Positions 1-11,820 of a stretch of DNA of 64,000 nucleotides are shown in pieces. Positions within the stretch are counted from its first letter, which is position 1. The number at the start of each line of letters is the position of its first letter. The translations under genes were made by a program, and so were the position numbers. The notes beneath the pieces are model-generated. The model ran no database searches. It saw nothing but the letters and a program-made list of their open reading frames with translations, and was not told the origin of the DNA. This stretch comes from Hepsetus odoe (taxonomy: Eukaryota; Chordata; Actinopteri; Characiformes; Hepsetidae): contig CM029374.1 of assembly GCA_017165825.1 (NCBI GenBank), positions 6,981,245 through 7,045,244 of the forward strand. The letters are read 5' to 3'.

Positions 1-1768
1 CTGATCTTACCTGTTTTGATGTTTAAGCATGGTTGAGAGCATCAGTTGGCGTTTGCATTATTGCAAATTTTATGACGAATGGTCCAACAGAAGGGATTGT
101 GAAATTGTGTTAAATTGGAAAATTGGCAACAGTCATTGTCACAAAGCAACTTTACAGATTCCAGGTCTGATTACCAAGGCAACAGAGACAAAGAAAAACT
201 CCCTAAAGCTGGAGAAAGAAATTTTGGGAGAACCAAGACTCACCAATAAAAACCTTCCTAAAAAGCCAGCTTTAACTAAGAGAAGCAAATGGCTTTAAAC
301 ACGGATGGCCTGTCATTCTATGGGTAGAGAAGCAAGGTACTTTAGAGTCTCTAGTCAAATATGAATTAAAAGTTAGAGACTTAGAAATTAGAAATACATA
401 TCCATTGTTCATCTTGAAATATCACATCTTCCTTGTTAATGTGAGATTCCGGGTTTCATCAGTTTGCCCCTGAATTTTAGGAGAAGCCTTCACACACCCT
501 GCAGGTTAAAGATAAGCAGTTAAGATAATTAAAGGATGTGTGTTAAAATACACTTTTGGGTATTGTCAACATGTTGGAAAGGACAAAATAAAACAAGCAA
601 AAGAGTGAAATATGTACAAAAGGAAATCCTTTGAAAGGAGTTTTGCTTTCCTTAAAATGCTGAGATTCCCTAAAGTGCTGAACTTGTTGAACATCTGCTG
701 TTGTTGTCCAGCCAATCTTTATTCCTTCAATAAATAAATAAATAGATACATTTTAAATACTATATTGAACTCTTCTATTTCAAACAATGTTAAAATAAAT
801 GATCAAATAAGTGCTAGTTATATAAGAGCAATAGAAGAAAATTACATAATGGGCTAATGCAGATTTTTTTTATGCAGTTACTATAGGCTTGTTGTGGTCT
901 GCAGGTTGCTTATACTAGGTGCAGTTATTTGGGATCCTAGAAGTAATACAGTGGCTCAGATGTGCTCAGAAAAGCACACAATGAAGCCATGTATCAGGAT
1001 TATGATAGCACAGTGTCATAAAGCCCATTCATGTTTGAGCAGGAGTTTGTTGTCATGCCTTCTGCTCTTAATGCAGAGTCATAAATGAGAAGTAGAGAAA
1101 GCGCTTCACTAATACACACTCTCTTTTGCTTTTTTTCCCTTTCCATTTTCCTCTCCGCTTGGTGACTGCCCGGTGTGTTGTCAATGGGCACTGGTCCGCA
1201 CTGCCAAAGATCCACGAAGTCAAACTTGCCTTAATGGCTTTGAATGAATAAAAACTAGCCTATTAAAAGGCAATGAAGCAGTAAAGTGAAACAGCACGTA
1301 GCAACAGAAGCATTGTGTGTTCAGGGACATTGGGGGCCACATTAATTTTTGCTGCGATGTCTGTCCACGTGCACGTGGCATGGCTTGCACTGTAATCTGT
1401 CTTGCAGGAGGCCACCGATGTCTCTAGTGGGAAGGATGTGTGTGCTCAAGACCAGCCCTTTATTTAAAGAGCCAGTATTGTGTTTGATGCTAACTTTTTA
1501 TCTGTCCCAACAACAGTTTTTTCAGCTATTTCTCAACATAGTATTCTATGGGTATTATATACCATCTCTCTAGTAAATAATGAGCTCATTTTTCAGTTTG
1601 TTTTCCTTGGGCGTCAGGGAGAAGTGTTACGAGAAAACAGATTCTTCTTTAGACATACTTTTGCTCTTTTTTTCTTTTCTCCCCCATGTGCGATTAGGCA
1701 TGGCAGAAAAAGGGAACCATGAGATATTTACTTGCCAAGGATAATTTAAAAAAATGTGTAGTGCTCTG

Positions 1769-1769
<1 letters not shown>
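1..1769. other. Unannotated AT-rich stretch
   Basis: No gene, transposon end or RNA recognised. Frames are short and lack codon-like composition. A compact unique patch near 1330-1420 holds paired CACGTG-like E-box cores, but nothing else marks it as regulatory. Confidence 0.5.

Positions 1770-1860
<91 letters not shown>
1770..1860. repeat. Compound AC/AT microsatellite
   Basis: About 17 AC units run directly into about 29 AT units with no interruption. The two-part structure is typical of fish microsatellites and the AT half is long enough to be length-variable. Confidence 0.97.
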
Positions 1861-1864
<4 letters not shown>

Positions 1865-2029
1865 GTCCAGATTGGACCGTGCCTTTATGGCACATTCTGT
1901 GTCTGTATGGCTTAGTATAAAATGTCCCTGCCAGATGGAGCTATTATTAGTACACTTTCCATATCGCCCTGCTTTGATTGCATTAAAATGTACACGTTCC
2001 CACCTGCACTCGTGGTCATATCATCATAA

Positions 2030-2365
2030 AAAAGCGATGAACGTGACAAGCGGCAGGAATAAAAAAAGCCTTTTATTGCAGATTGAGCTCGCAGGAAGTG
2101 CCAGGGTTGTTGGTTGTTTGTTTGTTTTGTGATGAGCCAAGCCAATGCCCAGAGGACTTTTAGCCAGGCTCATGCAGACACCTCTTGTACTGCGCCGGAT
2201 AAATCTTCCTCCAGGCAACGTGTCTTGGGTGCAATTTACAAAATCAACCTCGCTGTAATTAACATCTGGCATTTTTCCTAAGTAACAACCATTTGCATTG
2301 AACAAGTGCCCAACAAACACACGGACGACTCCAAAACAGCCCACAAGAAATCAAGCGATTAAGAA
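2030..2365. promoter_or_regulatory. Candidate regulatory island
   Basis: Unique sequence of more balanced composition than its AT-rich surroundings, with no repeat similarity that I recognise. It contains a TAATTA homeodomain-type core near 2255 and several AT-hook-like runs. Frames overlap on both strands without a convincing exon. Regulatory function is inferred only from composition and motif content; conservation was not testable. Confidence 0.25.
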
Positions 2366-2420
2366 GCCATTCTGATTTGGACAGGAATGCATGGAGGTTT
2401 CAAGGGAGAAACAAACAGAC

Positions 2421-3640
2421 GTGGTGATGTATAAGTATTACATCCACTGTGTGGTGGAACACTGAAAACATTAGCCATGACTGGGTGCACTATTTAGGAC
2501 CAGAGGGCATTGCTACAAACTCATATCAAATTCCTACTGCGCTGGTTAATGGATCGTGCCAACACTGGAAATTCTGAATTCTAGCAGAGTGAAATTTTCT
2601 TTCTCTTAGAAGTTCTTTTTATCCATTAAGGCCGACAAAAGTGGTTCATCCATGGCATCATTGAAAAGTATTTATTTGTCATTTCTCAGATGTCATTCGA
2701 CTTGTTATGTGATCAACCCTCTTTCAAACAAACTGTCCTTTTGTCAGCAAGCACGTTCTTAAACCAACATGTTTGGAAAATCAGCGTTGCAAAAAACCCT
2801 ACAAATTAGAAGAATATAAATCAACAAATAAATGTAGCTGTGATTCAGACACTTTGTTATGACATATGCAGTTGGGTTCTGGTGTATCCTGCTTATATGG
2901 CCCTTGAAGTGCCTCTACAACGTGATATGTGTCCACCCGTATCTAATTAACTGACATAATTAGGAAAGGTTCATAACAGTCTGTGTAAGGTCTCACATTA
3001 GGTGGTATATGTCACCATTAAATTAGGATCTCAAACTGAGGCAAAGTAGAACGTTTTAACATTAGAAGCATAATCATGCCACCAAGAAAAACAGAAGTGA
3101 GAGGCAAAATTATTTGAAAGTCCTGGATTGACTTAGCCAGCTTTTGAAATTTAACCCAATAGGGCATCTCTGGAGAGACCTGAACTGGGCTCTGTACCAG
3201 CCTCCCCATTCAAACTAGGTAGCAGATGTTACATTAAAAGCTTATTCTGACCTTTCAAATGATATATGTGTGAATAATAACGAATAATAAATTTTAAAAA
3301 ATGCGTTTTAATGTTCTTACACTATGCTCGGCCCCTCCTGATACACTAATGGAATGTAGTGGATAAACATGATATATAAACATGATTTTCTCAGGTAAGT
3401 CATAACTCTGCTTTAGAAATCCTTAAAAAATTTAAAAAATGCATAATAGTTGGAATTCCACCAAGTGAAGGGGTTCCTCAGATGGCCAATCATATACCAA
3501 ATGAATAAGGTAGTGGTTTTTATTATAATAAAAAAAAATTTAAAAAAGATTAGGATTACTTGGAAACGCTGAAATTGAAACTTTGCTTTTGAATTTCCAA
3601 AAGAAGGTGTTTAGACAGAATGTATAACTACTGATTTCTA
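2421..3640. other. Unannotated AT-rich stretch
   Basis: AT-rich, low coding potential, no recognisable transposon end or tandem array. I see nothing in it beyond short A/T runs. Confidence 0.5.
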
Positions 3641-3742
3641 CATGTTTTTTGACCTCGAGCATTTAGGTTTTTGCCCTTCTCGAAGACCCACCAAAACAGA
3701 AAATATGAGCCTCTGGCCCACACCTCCTCTCCATATCAACAG

Positions 3743-3802
3743 ATGGAATATGGGACCAAGAAATTCCGGGAGGACAACGAGACCCAACTTCAAGGGAAAG
3801 AG
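3743..3802 (+). other. Possible 60-bp exon (20 codons), unassigned
   Basis: A pyrimidine-rich stretch ending in CAACAG lies just upstream and GTATGT follows immediately, so a 60-bp phase-0 exon can be drawn. It would encode 20 mostly charged or polar residues starting MEYGTKKF and ending QLQGKE, with no stop. The residues do not match any family I recognise. Splice-like pairs arise by chance often in 64 kb, and no second exon can be joined with certainty, so this is a lead only. An alternative is that the patch is a conserved non-coding element. Confidence 0.2.
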
Positions 3803-4035
3803 GTATGTGTATAATACTGACAGCACACAGACACCATGTAGATCATGCTGGCACATATATGAGCTCTGTATGCTGTATGTACCCAGCATGGCATGACTCA
3901 GCAGGAACAAAAGAAATAACATTTTGAACCCATATCACAAATTTGTCAAATCTGACAGCAATTTAATAAAAACCCACAAGGAAATGAGGGGAGGATGCCC
4001 CTCACCCCAACCCCCACCCGACCAACCTCCCAGAA

Positions 4036-4215
4036 GTCCTCGCATTAGGTAATTGACTGTGTCTTTGCCGAAGGCCGTTCACGGATGAGAGTTCTTTATT
4101 GGCTCTTACCAGCAGGCACTGCCCTCTGCATCCAGTGCAATTGCCCGGAAATACCTCTGTCTTGGATGAAATAAATATAAGAGCCCCCTACAGCTGACAA
4201 TGTCCAGATAGGCAC
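4036..4215. promoter_or_regulatory. Candidate regulatory island
   Basis: Compact unique block with GGTAATTGAC and GTGCAATTGCC homeodomain-like cores and mixed composition inside AT-rich DNA. No splice pair or repeat seen. Function inferred from composition only. Confidence 0.25.
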
Positions 4216-4892
4216 CCTCATTTAAATTCATTCAGAAAACTGGTAGATAGATGCTGTGACGTCTGTGTCATATACGAGTTGCCACTTTATTAGATACTTG
4301 TTGCTACAGCAATATATGCCAAAACGTATCCCAGAAGAACCACATTTTATTTCCAAGAGTACCTAATGGTAGAAAGGATCTACCTCTTTGTTAACAAGGT
4401 TTTCAGCTAAATGTGCTAGTAAGAGCAAATGAATTTCTTTTTGAACTTTATATTATGTGAAACCACCACTGACCAGATTTTAGTTTAATGGAGGGCCTTC
4501 TCAGCACAATGGTTAAACCGGCATGGTAGAAGCATATTAGCGTATGTTTCTGCAAATGTACAAAAATGCTGCTGAGGTATAAAGAGTTTGATTAACACTG
4601 CTTTTCCGTAGAAAATGATGAGTATTAACATAACTATAAGGTGAGTAAAAAATGGTATACAGTCTTTAAGGCGAGCCAGCAAAGTGTACAAACAATCTAT
4701 GATGGTCTCTTTCCTCTGATAGACAGAGTGGAAGTGGCTAATATATTACGCATTATGCATTATGTTTAAATAAATGGGGAAAAATTAATAACTGTAAACA
4801 TGCAAATGGAACATATACGGTAGGTGTACCAAATATAATGGTCAGCGACTTTAGATAAAAGGCAGTGTATTTAATAAACTAGCAACACAATG

Positions 4893-5010
4893 TAAAAGTC
4901 AAAGAAGTCAAGTTAAAGTCAGTTTCATTATCAACTCGGTCATACGTACAGGGCATATAGAGTATTGAAATACAATTTCCCTTTTTGTCTGCAATGTAGA
5001 CATACATAAG
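4893..5010. repeat. Probable dispersed repeat fragment (AAGTC start)
   Basis: The run of AAGTCA-type units followed by CAGTTTCATTATCAACTC, a TACAGGGCATA motif and GAATTGAAAT-like sequence resembles a widespread unclassified teleost repeat. Limits and class cannot be set from one copy. Confidence 0.35.
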
Positions 5011-5149
5011 CACTTAAGAAACAATCAGGGTTAAAGGTGACTTAAAAAGTATAACCACAACTGAGGTTCCTTTGGGGGGAACAATAGCACAGCACAGTTC
5101 AACAATAACCTTGTAATGATAAATTCAGAGCAGACTTTTCCAGTATCTG

Positions 5150-5535
5150 TTGTTTAAAGATCATTCACTGAATCTGTTCAGGTCATGTAGAGGAGAGGCT
5201 GATCCAGAACGAGGCTTCCCTTTGTCAAAGTTGGTCATGTCAAAACTAAAAAGAACAACTCGTCCCGGCACCACACAGCGACTGTCCAACTCCTTTTGAG
5301 CCAAGTTCCTATTGCAGAGGTGTGAAGCCCGTCCTGCTGGCGTTTGACAGCAATGAAGGCTCGGCTTAACGAGCGTGTGTGCAATTAGCATAATTGACAC
5401 AGCTGAGGATGTCACATTGAGGATTATCACTGATCCATACATAGAGGAAAGACCCCCTACCCTCAGGGGTTGTGCCGCACCCAGAAAGGTCTCTTGCCCC
5501 ACTGACAGGCACACACACATATACACAGCCTCTTA
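5150..5535. promoter_or_regulatory. Candidate regulatory island
   Basis: Unique, higher-GC block with GCAATTAGCATAATTGAC (two homeodomain-type cores in 18 bp, about 5381-5398). A 121-codon frame crosses it on the minus strand, but the frame has no recognisable domain and ends in a CA-repeat-like start region, so I do not call it a gene. Confidence 0.28.
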
Positions 5536-5539
5536 AGAG

Positions 5540-6320
5540 ATCTCTTAGTGATTAATTAATTACTTATATATGTAGTACTCTGCTAAAGTCTTAAATTGTT
5601 TTAAACTGATTACCTTTGCAAAAAAGTTTATTTTTGTTATTGCAATAATACAATACATTGTCAAAAATTTGAGTGAATTGAGTTAAAAGTAATTAGAATG
5701 TCTTTTTTAAGTTGATAACTGGTTTTAAAAGCACAGGATTAGTTACTGATCACTCCTTAGTTCCATATTTCTCCTTAATTTGCATCACACAGTAAGTTGT
5801 TACATTCAGCAGTACATCTGATTTTACTTAATGAAACGATTGTGAAGTGAATGATTATGCTATATTATATTATATGAATAAAACTGGATTATATGACTAA
5901 TAATATAGTACATGTAGTGGATTTCAGAAGCTTTCCACGCTATCCTGAAACATGAGTGAGGGTAGGAGTAGGAGTAGGGGTAGGAGGGTGGATTTCTACA
6001 AGTACTACAGACCAAAAGGTGTGGTATGTTCAATAACAGCAGCACTCTCAGATGAATGCAGCCCTTTACAGGGTCACCCTTTAAAGCAGCACAGATTATC
6101 TTGTCTGATCTTTAAGTCTGCTGTGCATTTTTGGGTGTCTTTACTGCTTAGGTGTGCACAGTCCAATGCGCTAACTGCTCACTAATTGGTTTGTTAATTT
6201 ACATTTAGGGCAGTGAACAAGTTCAAACAATAAATGCACGTGAATGAAGAATTAAAAACATGAAGAAGAACGAGGGCATTCAGTGTCATCTATAGAAAGC
6301 GCCACAGTTACGAAGCATTG
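5540..6320. other. Unannotated stretch with G-rich tract
   Basis: Mostly AT-rich. At 5955-5990 there is a purine tract of GTAGGA/GGTAGG-like units. No gene or transposon recognised. Confidence 0.5.
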
Positions 6321-6415
6321 AAAGCTATTTGAGTCTCTTGTGGAGAATCTTTAGCCTGCTAAATGTTTGATTGCATGAGGGAGTTACACGCCATGTCTAA
6401 GAGGTGGTTCACATC
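6321..6415 (+). repeat. Direct repeat copy 1 (pairs with 8022-8133)
   Basis: Shares an identical 19-base core, GAATCTTTAGCCTGCTAAA at 6345-6363, with 8059-8077. Weaker similarity extends over roughly 90 bp, including AAAGCTA upstream and GAGGTGGTT downstream. The pair flanks an RTE insertion. Its class is unknown. Confidence 0.6.
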
Positions 6416-6689
6416 ACATTCACGTTTTTCACTTTATTAGTTAAAAATACTGTATATGGAACATTCTGGTGTGACATTGTGTAAATGTCACAACTCCAAT
6501 CTCATTCTTAAATTTGATTTCTTGTACTGCACATATCAGTCACAGACGTACGAACAGAACTCATTGAAAATATAGAAAGAAAAAAATACTTTGTTTTCCA
6601 AACCATAGAAAGATTTTATATCCTTTTGAATCTTGCTGCATTATTTATTATTATTTACCATGTAGATACTCATCATTATCAGACACCAT

Positions 6690-7150
6690 TAAGCTGTCTG
6701 CTATGCAAAGAAAATCCCTAGCTTCCTAATTCTCTCAAAAAACGCTTTGATGCTTTGAAGCCCTTGATGACAATCCCAAGCTTTGAAACGTAAATTGATT
6801 CTAAAGAGGAAATTAAATGGCGCTTATTGCACTGTCTAACTAGTAACCGAGTGTCATTTGTCTGTGGCTTGATAAATGTGCCGTGTTTGCCCACCTTTGG
6901 CAGTTAGTGCTGAGAAATGCGCCTCACAAAAACCTGCCTTTCTAATGAATCTCCACTCCCCTCATTTTTTTTTTGCTCCTTGCATTGACTCACAAGAAGA
7001 TAATGATGGATATGGTGATTTTCAGGTGCATTTGTGATTAAATTATACCCATTCTCTTTTTTCTTCCCCTACATTTTTACCCTTTCCAGTTCCTCCTCCA
7101 CTCCTCCTTGAGATCTGTTATTTCCTTGGATTAACATGTCTTAACCCGAA
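6690..7150. promoter_or_regulatory. Candidate regulatory island
   Basis: Unique block with repeated homeodomain- and HMG-like words (CTAATTC, CTAATGAATC, TGATTAAATT, CTTTGATGCTTTGA). No open frame of note and no repeat similarity. This reads like a developmental enhancer, but conservation could not be checked. Confidence 0.3.
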
Positions 7151-7398
7151 AGCAGTGCATAGTGATTTATCTCAATTGTAAAGATAAAAGGAAGCGATGT
7201 GGGAAGGAACAAGGAGGCCACGGACACACTCAAATACATAACTAATGAACTTTGCTGCTGATATTTATATCTATGGCTGCCTTTTTTTATCTCTTTACAA
7301 GGCCATTTGTGATCTTAACAGCACCTTTTAAAGCAAGGTTTTTGTCAATGCCTTAACTACCTACTACTACCACTACTTACTACTTAACAATTAGCCTA

Positions 7399-7413
7399 AA
7401 GAATCTGTCAAGT
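7399..7413. repeat. Target site duplication, left (RTE insertion)
   Basis: AAGAATCTGTCAAGT occurs here and again at 7860-7874, exactly bracketing the RTE fragment. A perfect 15-bp duplication is expected for target-primed LINE insertion. Confidence 0.85.
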
Positions 7414-7859
7414 AAATCTTCTTCTTTATCTTTCGGCTCCCGTTTAGGGGTCACAACAGCTAATCAACTGTCTCCATTTCTTCTTTTCATCTGCATCTTC
7501 CGGCTTCAAACCGACCACCTGCATGTCCTCTCTCACCACGTCTATAAATCTCCTCTTTGTTCTTCCTCTTCTCCTCTTTCCTGGCAGCTCCATCCTCAAC
7601 ATCCTCCTTCCAATATAATCCTCATCTCTCCTCTGGACATGTCCATACCAACGCAACCTTGCTTCTCTAACTTTGTCTCCAAAACATCTAACCTGAGCTG
7701 TCCCTCTAATATACTCATTTCTAATCCTGTCCATCCTCGTCACACCTAACGAAAATCTCAGCATCTTTAAATCACCTCCAGCTCCACATCCTGTCTTTTT
7801 GTCAGTGCCACTGTCTCCAACCCATACAACATAGCTGGTCTCACTACTGTCCTGTAAAC
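7414..7859 (-). mobile_element. RTE-clade LINE, 5'-truncated 3' end
   Basis: On the minus strand this encodes the C-terminal part of an RTE-clade reverse transcriptase. Recognisable blocks are KMLRFSLGVTRMDRIRNEY, RLRWYGHVQRRDEDYIGRRM and a final WRQLI..CDP, with the stop codon at about 7444. Upstream of the first block the frame changes near 7770, where the family sequence TVVRPAMLYGLETVAL is still readable in another frame, so the copy carries a small frameshifting deletion. The 3' end is an A/G-rich AAGAAGAAG-type tail. Perfect 15-bp duplications flank it. Only about 450 bp of the element was inserted, and it cannot act autonomously. The well-preserved coding and duplication suggest a fairly recent insertion. 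Confidence 0.9.
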
Positions 7860-7874
7860 AAGAATCTGTCAAGT
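7860..7874. repeat. Target site duplication, right (RTE insertion)
   Basis: Second copy of AAGAATCTGTCAAGT, identical to 7399-7413. Confidence 0.85.
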
Positions 7875-8021
7875 GCATAGTTTTGTTAAAACGTCTCAGC
7901 CATGAAGTTTTCAAAAAAGCCTTTTGAAATCAAAGATTCTAAAATAGCGTAGACCTCATTTAATTGACTTCAACATGATGCATAGTGACACTGACACAAA
8001 GCACCAATCTTGGGTAGTACC

Positions 8022-8133
8022 AAAAGCTAATTAAGTCCAAATACCCGCCCCTTGCGAAGAATCTTTAGCCTGCTAAACATGAGTGAGTGAGTGAATGACT
8101 AGGTTACAAGCTTCATGAGGTGGTTAACATTTA
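8022..8133 (+). repeat. Direct repeat copy 2 (pairs with 6321-6415)
   Basis: Contains the identical 19-base core at 8059-8077. Compared with copy 1 it carries a short insertion upstream of the core and GAGT repeats downstream. The class is unknown. Confidence 0.55.
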
Positions 8134-8384
8134 AAAATATGAAAACCATGGCAAAAAAATCATACAAATTGGTGTGTCCATTGGAAAGTTTAAGTAAACA
8201 TTATCATCAAGCCAGCCACCCACTAATCATTGCTGCTAAGGTGCATTTTAAAATGTTTTTTATCAAAAAATCTGTCAAGACTGTGTACTGGCTAGAGCTT
8301 GGGTGCGTGTGGTATGCTGGGTATCACCTCTTGTGATGATGGCAGTTACTGCTGATGCATAGTGAAAGTCCAGCTGGTGAAGAT

Positions 8385-8665
8385 GATGCCTGACGCGTAC
8401 ACCATAATTAGTGCATTAGTTAACATTCTCTGGATGAGGACGGCCCTCCACCGGCCTGCGCACTTGCCCTTTGCGTGGCCAGAGCTTGTGTTTTGATGTT
8501 TGCATTATCACCACCAGCGGTAACAAATTGAAGCACCAGGGCTAATTACAGCATCTAATGAAGTGCAAGCAGTGGCCATGCCTAGCCACAAAAAGCCTTG
8601 CCATCGCCTTGCATTAGACTTTCATCAATCACGCTTTTAAACTGATATATCTTGGTGGTAAAAGC
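8385..8665. promoter_or_regulatory. Candidate regulatory island
   Basis: Unique, fairly GC-rich block with CATAATTAGTGCATTAG and GGGCTAATTACAGC, three homeodomain-type cores within about 150 bp. It has no convincing exon and no repeat match. One of the best enhancer-like islands in the window by appearance, still an inference. Confidence 0.32.
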
Positions 8666-9055
8666 CCACACGCTGCCTAGTCCTACACCCCCCCCCTTCT
8701 CTCTCGCTCTCCGTTTTTTTAATGTTGCTTCAGTAATTGCTTTTTCAACACCCCCCTCCATCTCTATCCCCCTTTCCACCTCTAAGCAGGACTCGAGCAA
8801 AGTCTTTTTTTTTCTTTTTTTTTAAATTATTGTGCTAGAAGGGTTGGTGGCTACAGGAATATTTAGCCTAAAATGATGCTTTGTTACTGCCTGTTCTTGT
8901 TAATCATCGGAAGGATAATGCATCAAAATGATACGCATGATGTATGAGCCATGTTTAAATGTGAATGATATTCATTATGAGCAATAAATAAGTAAAATAA
9001 AAAAGTAGGACAGCATGCTCTGACTCGAGGATAGCAGACATCCAGGTATCAGCTC

Positions 9056-9058
<3 letters not shown>

Positions 9059-9090
<32 letters not shown>
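9059..9090. repeat. AC microsatellite
   Basis: About 16 uninterrupted AC units. Confidence 0.95.
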
Positions 9091-9094
<4 letters not shown>

Positions 9095-10803
9095 ATATCG
9101 GACAAGACTACATTAGTGACCAGGAGGCTGCGGGTGATTCACTATAACCGTTTTTATAGGGTGATAAAATTTCCCGGCCCTTTCATTTGCCACGTTATAA
9201 ACAATTTCCTGACGTGTCTCTTACTTTTTATGTTATATATGTATCAATTAACTCCACGCTTTCTTCCATTATGTCAGCATTTTCTTTTTTTATCATTCTG
9301 TATACAAATAGTGTCAAATAAACATAATGTGAAATATGGTTTAAAAGGACCTAAGCTGTCTATGAAAACTGAACATCTTTCATCACGCATCCTTCCCTAA
9401 AACTGTTACCTTGCAAAAAAATAGGATTCATTTGCGTCATTATTCAGAATCGAAATCCCCCCCAATACTTAATTTAAATTTAAAAATAGCATAGTTCTGC
9501 TACAGCTGTGAGAAAGTTGGAGAATCTCAGAACTTTGTTGTGAATACTGGGTTTTGTGTAATGCATTCGCGACTGATCACATATTCCACATTAGTAACTA
9601 CCCTTTGAGCAACATGCCATTGCTGTTTTTTTTTTAGATGTTTTTACAAATCTGTAAAATTGCTGTCTGAAAAGGTACGATGATGAATACTGTTTGCTTG
9701 ATAAATCTTAATCCGTGTACAGTTAAAGCTGAATTTGTGCTGCACATGTTTTACTTCTTCACTTATTATGAGATGAAAAAGTTACATGTTACATTCAAAG
9801 TATTTCAGAGTATTTTGAAGTAAAACCAGTTCACTTGCTTGTTAGCACCAGACAAATTTTTTTAGGTAACCGTTTCTTGTAAGTGCGTAATGAAATGTAA
9901 TGTGACATAAATTATCATGGAAAAAAATAACATTGACATAAAATTTTCAGGATGCTTAATGTGGCAATAGAAACCACCCTTGATGACCTGTTTTAACATT
10001 GACTGCATCTTTTCTCGGACTTTCACTGATGTTTCTGCACTACAATATTTTTTGTTGGGTGTTATTTGTGTATAGAAAGCCTTAAAGCATAGCAAAACCA
10101 CGTTATATGACCAGCGTGTCTACCGTAAGTATGGAAATCAAAGATAACCCCCTTCAAAAGCATCTTTGCATTAAGTGTGTGTCAGAAACTCACCCTCACA
10201 GCCAGGCCTCTCTTTAATAGTTACGCTCCACTGAACCAATATACTGCTGTCTCTCAGCTTTGCTTTGCCTTACGTTCTCCACACTCGCACCAAATCTCGG
10301 CCTTCAAACAACCAGACATGACAGCCTTCATATTCCATTGTGTGGAGTGGAAGTCCGTGAATAGCAAAATGCAAATGAACATTCTATTTCTTGGGATGAA
10401 AACACATAGAAAAGACGCAGATGCAATCTGAAAGGTCCATTGAGTATAGCAAAAAGAAGCATGGATGGTTAACAACACTCTTTTCTTTTCCTCTTAACAC
10501 ACCCCCTTCAAAAAAAAAAAAAAAAAACAATGACAACACACAAATACATAGACCTGAATTCAGTAATGCAGTCTTTTGATCCTTGCATAGCATTCGCAGA
10601 ATCTCTCCGTTTGATTAAATTAATTAAGAGCCAATAACAGGGCTTCCAAGGACAGCATTGTGTGTGTGTATGTTTCTGTATTGCTATGCCAGCAGGTCAA
10701 TGCAAACCAGCAGAAACCCATTTGTATGTCATGCAATAGGCCCTCTTTAATTACTTTTCCTGCACAACAATGAGATAGCACATGACTACACATATAAAAC
10801 TGT
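9091..10803. other. Unannotated stretch
   Basis: AT-rich with several short frames on both strands but no codon-like signal or recognised repeat. An A-run of about 17 lies near 10510. Confidence 0.5.
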
Positions 10804-10835
10804 TTCACTTAGATATTTGTCTTTCAATCTTGCAG

Positions 10836-10884
10836 GAGTGACTGTAAAACTATATGTGGGTGTGTTTTATTAAGCTCATTTCAG
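10836..10884 (+). other. Weak candidate 49-bp exon
   Basis: A pyrimidine tract ending CAATCTTGCAG precedes it and TTTCAG|GTATGT ends it, both good matches to splice consensus. One frame stays open (reading SDCKTICG...). Nothing identifies the protein, and such pairs are expected by chance. Confidence 0.1.
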
Positions 10885-11279
10885 GTATGTTATCTTGGAA
10901 AACTAGGATAATCATAATTTTCTGTAATCACAATAGTTATAGCATGGGATCTTTAAGGAAAGACTGTACAAAATGAACTCTGTTAAAAAAAAAAAGTATG
11001 AGCCTCTGTATTGTTTTCACTGTAACTTTGGGTAGGGGAGCTCAGTGGGCATCAGTAAAACACTAGGTTCACCGGGGTTAAAGCAATTCCTGAATTTTCA
11101 GTTTTGCTGATCCTTTTATTAAAGATGATAACACCTGTCCAAATATGCTGGCATCTTGCTAAACTGCCTTACTGGTCGCACCATTTGTGTATCACAAATA
11201 AATTCAAAAAGCCATTAGCAATAGTTTCCCATGCTTTTAGTGTCTCCATATAATCCTGTTAAGTCTTAGCTGAATATGA

Positions 11280-11530
11280 CAATGAAAAATGAGCTAGATT
11301 AAGGAGGAGCACCTGCAGGGAGGAATGTGGGCCTGTTAAATTCTAAACTGCAGTTAGACAGGAGAGCGGGAAGACTTGCTTTGACAAATGAAAGCACTAA
11401 ACCCTGTTGAAAGAGTAGGATTAGAGGAATACTTTGACACCCAGAGCGAGGGGGAAGTTTTTGCATGAATGTTATGCACAGTTAATCTAGGTGACTAATA
11501 GGGGGGCATAAAGAAGGGTTTGTCACCATT
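11280..11530. promoter_or_regulatory. Weak candidate regulatory island
   Basis: Unique block of balanced composition with GATTAAGGAGG and GTTAATCTAGG words. No repeat or exon evidence. Confidence 0.18.
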
Positions 11531-11638
11531 TGTAGCAACTAGAGAAGTCTGAGTTTTGTTCACAGGCTACTTTTTGAATGGATGGTGAAGTGAGTGTGAA
11601 AACCTCCAAATTCCAAATGTTCATGTTGAAGATGTCAG

Positions 11639-11820
11639 ATGGCATTTAGCAGACACTCTTATCCAGAGCAACAACCGTTTCCTAACTACAGGGACAGTCC
11701 CTCTGGAGCAACTTGGGGTTAAGGGTTTTGCTCAGGAACTCAGGAGTGGTAGTTCTGGAGGTGGGATTCGAATCTGCGACCTCTGTAGGTGAACATCCTA
11801 CCACTAGACCACACCACCCC
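11639..11820 (-). mobile_element. Type V SINE (UnaL2-type tail)
   Basis: Read on the minus strand it has a tRNA-like head with A-box-like TGGTCTAGTGGTAGGAT and B-box-like GATTCGAATCCC. A V-SINE-like middle follows (GAGCAAAACCCTTAACCCC ... GCTCCAGAGGG), then the tail GGATAAGAGTGTCTGCTAAA. That tail is the L2-clade 3' end known from the eel UnaL2/UnaSINE pair and many teleost SINEs. The copy is mutated and the TGTAAA repeat is nearly lost, so it is older than the copy at 50803. It has no coding capacity. Confidence 0.85.

Noticed and set aside
5161..5526. 121-codon minus-strand open frame
   Set aside because: No recognisable domain, starts in Cys/Val repeat-like sequence and overlaps an enhancer-like island; no splice or promoter support.
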